Source: Bacteroidota bacterium (GTDB taxonomy: Bacteria > Bacteroidota > Bacteroidia > Cytophagales > Cyclobacteriaceae). From it: 7,753 nucleotides of DNA. A program made the translations under genes and the position numbers. Under the pieces are notes generated by a model. It was not told the origin of the DNA, did not search any database, and saw only the letters and a program-made list of their open reading frames with translations. Below are positions 6,446 to 7,753 of the stretch, one piece after another; positions within the stretch are counted from its first letter, which is position 1; the number at the start of each line of letters is the position of its first letter. Where the stretch lies: contig QGUY01000191.1 of NCBI GenBank assembly GCA_003242315.1, positions 1 through 7,753 on the forward strand, read 5' to 3'.

Positions 6446-6876
6446 TCCCATTTTTTATTAAATGTCTTGCTTTTTCAATTGGATTGAGCCTCGTAGTACT
6501 TTCAAGCGCACTGGCTCAGTACAACACCGGCGATTCCCAGTTCAATATAATGCTCGCGAAGATCGATGAAGATGCGAGTGCAAACTTCACGTATTGGAAG
6601 AAAGACATGAGCAGCCGGACTGGTGTCTCGGAATCCAAGATCACGACGTGGTCAGTGGAGTTTGGTTTCAAAGGAGGTGACATTTACCTCGTGATTGAAA
6701 TATCCAAAATCACCAAGCGACCGGTTGATGAAGTCGCCAAAATCTATCGCGCAAACCGCGCAAAGGGATGGGGCGCTATCGCCAGAGAGCTAGGTATAAA
6801 ACCCGGCTCGCCCGAATTCCACGCATTGAAAAAAGGAGCGGGCGGCCAGGCTGCTCACGCTCCACGTCTCTACTAG
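6364..6876 (+). CDS. Small secreted protein with GWGxIAxxLGIKPGSxEFHALK motif
   Basis: From the ATG at 6364 the product is 170 aa. A signal peptide core FIKCLAFSIGLSLVVLSSALA-Q lies at residues 31-52, with cleavage after Ala51, so the mature protein is about 119 aa. The N-terminal extension is unusually long for a signal peptide. TTG at 6400 or even ATT at 6457 would give a more normal one and would leave more room for the divergent promoters, so the start is uncertain. The mature part holds a mixed strand/helix region (TWSVEFGFKGGDIYLVIEIS), then KRPVDEVAKIYRANRAKGWG and AIARELGIKPGSPEFHALKK. I associate this last pattern with short uncharacterised exported bacterial proteins, from memory. 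It looks helix-turn-helix-like but the protein is exported. The function is unknown. The stop codon overlaps that of the convergent LpxR-like gene. Confidence 0.75.
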   Translation: MFRRCSNGKLVCLRQIRNLKPSRYSPLVPFFIKCLAFSIGLSLVVLSSALAQYNTGDSQFNIMLAKIDEDASANFTYWKKDMSSRTGVSESKITTWSVEFGFKGGDIYLVIEISKITKRPVDEVAKIYRANRAKGWGAIARELGIKPGSPEFHALKKGAGGQAAHAPRLY

Positions 6877-7753
6877 AACCCGATATATAACGAGACATTG
6901 CCTTGCGACTTCGTCGGCTGGTCTCGAACAAGGCCAGAGTTCCTGTTTAGCGTAAAGGAAAAGGCCACACGACCGTAAGAAAGCATTAGTCCATAGTCGA
7001 TAGCAGGGACAATGGTATTGGATTCCGATTCGGAGATGACGATGTCACGGTCCTTGCCCCTCGAATAATCTCTCCTAAACAACGACCCTTCCAGTAGGGT
7101 GTTGTGAAATACTATGGACAACTGCGGTTTCACTATGAAATATGCCTGGAATTTTCGTGGCAATGAATAACGACTAACCAAGCCGTCAAAATATGGCGTC
7201 ATCTTGCCGAACCGGATGGTGGACTGAAAAGCCAGTCCAATATACATGGTTCCCAAATACATCTCCCCGCCGCCGATGACTTCCAGTCCACGACCCGGCG
7301 AATACAGCATCTCTTCATAGCCCAGGTTAACGTTAAGCAACAGGGCCGTTGGCATTTGGTGATGCCAACCCATCGGGCGATGGTGTCCAATCAGGTCGTG
7401 GAACCACGTCTGCACTTCACCTGCACAAGCCTCTGGTCCCATCACGCCCGCAATCCATTCCGTCTTGATTGCATATTTCTCGACGGGATTCACAGAATTC
7501 AGCGCATGCGTTACAAACAAAGATCCCGAATACGGGTAGTCCCCTTTTGTCCACTCCTCTTTGGTGATGTCATTGGAGGTTATCATGATCTGCATGACGC
7601 TCCAACTGTACGTATTGATGGCGCTGTCGCCGGCTTTGAGAAGAAAGTTCGAAAGAAATGACGTTGGCTGTTTCTTTCGGTGATAGAACATATCCAGGCG
7701 CATGCCGTTGGAATACCCACCGTCCTCTTTCCGGTAAGCAAAGAAATCGTTGT
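6873..7753 (-). CDS. LpxR-family lipid A deacylase-like outer-membrane protein (5' partial)
   Basis: The frame stays open to the window edge, so the N-terminus and signal peptide are missing. The visible part is about 292 aa. It begins NDFFAYRKEDGGYSNGMRLD, which matches the N-D ... Y-(S/T)-N-G start of mature LpxR proteins. It continues with a block of the family type, ITSNDITKEEW...GDYPYSGSLFV and GVMGPEACAGEVQTWFHDLI-G...GWHHQM, and then alternating-pattern strands to a terminal Phe (VSLYIGF), as expected for an outer-membrane barrel. LpxR removes the 3'-acyloxyacyl group of lipid A at the outer membrane. The N-D pair and the Q-x3-H pair in QTWFH correspond, from memory, to active-site residues of Salmonella LpxR (N9, D10, Q118, H122). 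The position six after that His, an acidic residue in my recollection of the Salmonella enzyme, is His here. Activity is therefore likely but not certain. Confidence 0.88.
   Translation of the reverse strand, partial: NDFFAYRKEDGGYSNGMRLDMFYHRKKQPTSFLSNFLLKAGDSAINTYSWSVMQIMITSNDITKEEWTKGDYPYSGSLFVTHALNSVNPVEKYAIKTEWIAGVMGPEACAGEVQTWFHDLIGHHRPMGWHHQMPTALLLNVNLGYEEMLYSPGRGLEVIGGGEMYLGTMYIGLAFQSTIRFGKMTPYFDGLVSRYSLPRKFQAYFIVKPQLSIVFHNTLLEGSLFRRDYSRGKDRDIVISESESNTIVPAIDYGLMLSYGRVAFSFTLNRNSGLVRDQPTKSQGNVSLYIGF

Overview
The window looks like a chromosomal segment of a member of the Bacteroidota, possibly of the order Cytophagales. Supporting signs are a PorT-type outer-membrane beta-barrel protein, a lipoprotein whose lipidated Cys is followed by an Asp run, no clear Shine-Dalgarno sequences, and a good match to the Bacteroidota promoter (TTTG, 20-nt spacer, TA-N2-TTTG-like) before one gene. 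The order-level placement is inference. I see no mobile element, phage gene, CRISPR array, tRNA or rRNA.

Left part (1-1967): the 3' end of a plus-strand outer-membrane beta-barrel gene converges on a minus-strand gene for a PQQ-dependent glucose/sorbosone dehydrogenase-type lipoprotein. A strong hairpin without a U-tract lies between them. A 469-nt gene-free stretch (1968-2436) follows and ends in a plausible promoter.

Middle (2437-5415): a two-gene plus-strand operon with a 24-nt gap. The first product is a 540-aa protein without a signal peptide. It has an N-terminal PDZ-like domain, a helical linker, a beta-rich middle and an NTF2-like C-terminus. The second product is a 443-aa, almost entirely helical protein. 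I recognise neither as a named family. This pair is the best candidate for an undescribed system here.

Right part (5421-7753): a minus-strand secreted glycerophosphodiester phosphodiesterase, converging on the operon with only 5 nt between stop codons. Divergent from it is a small secreted protein with a GWGAIARELGIKPGSPEFHALK-like C-terminal motif. That gene converges on a minus-strand LpxR-type lipid A deacylase, truncated by the window end, and the two genes share a CTAG that supplies both stop codons.

Apart from the central operon, the genes read as independent envelope-related functions (outer-membrane barrels, periplasmic phosphodiester hydrolysis, lipid A remodelling, a lipid-anchored dehydrogenase) and not as one pathway.
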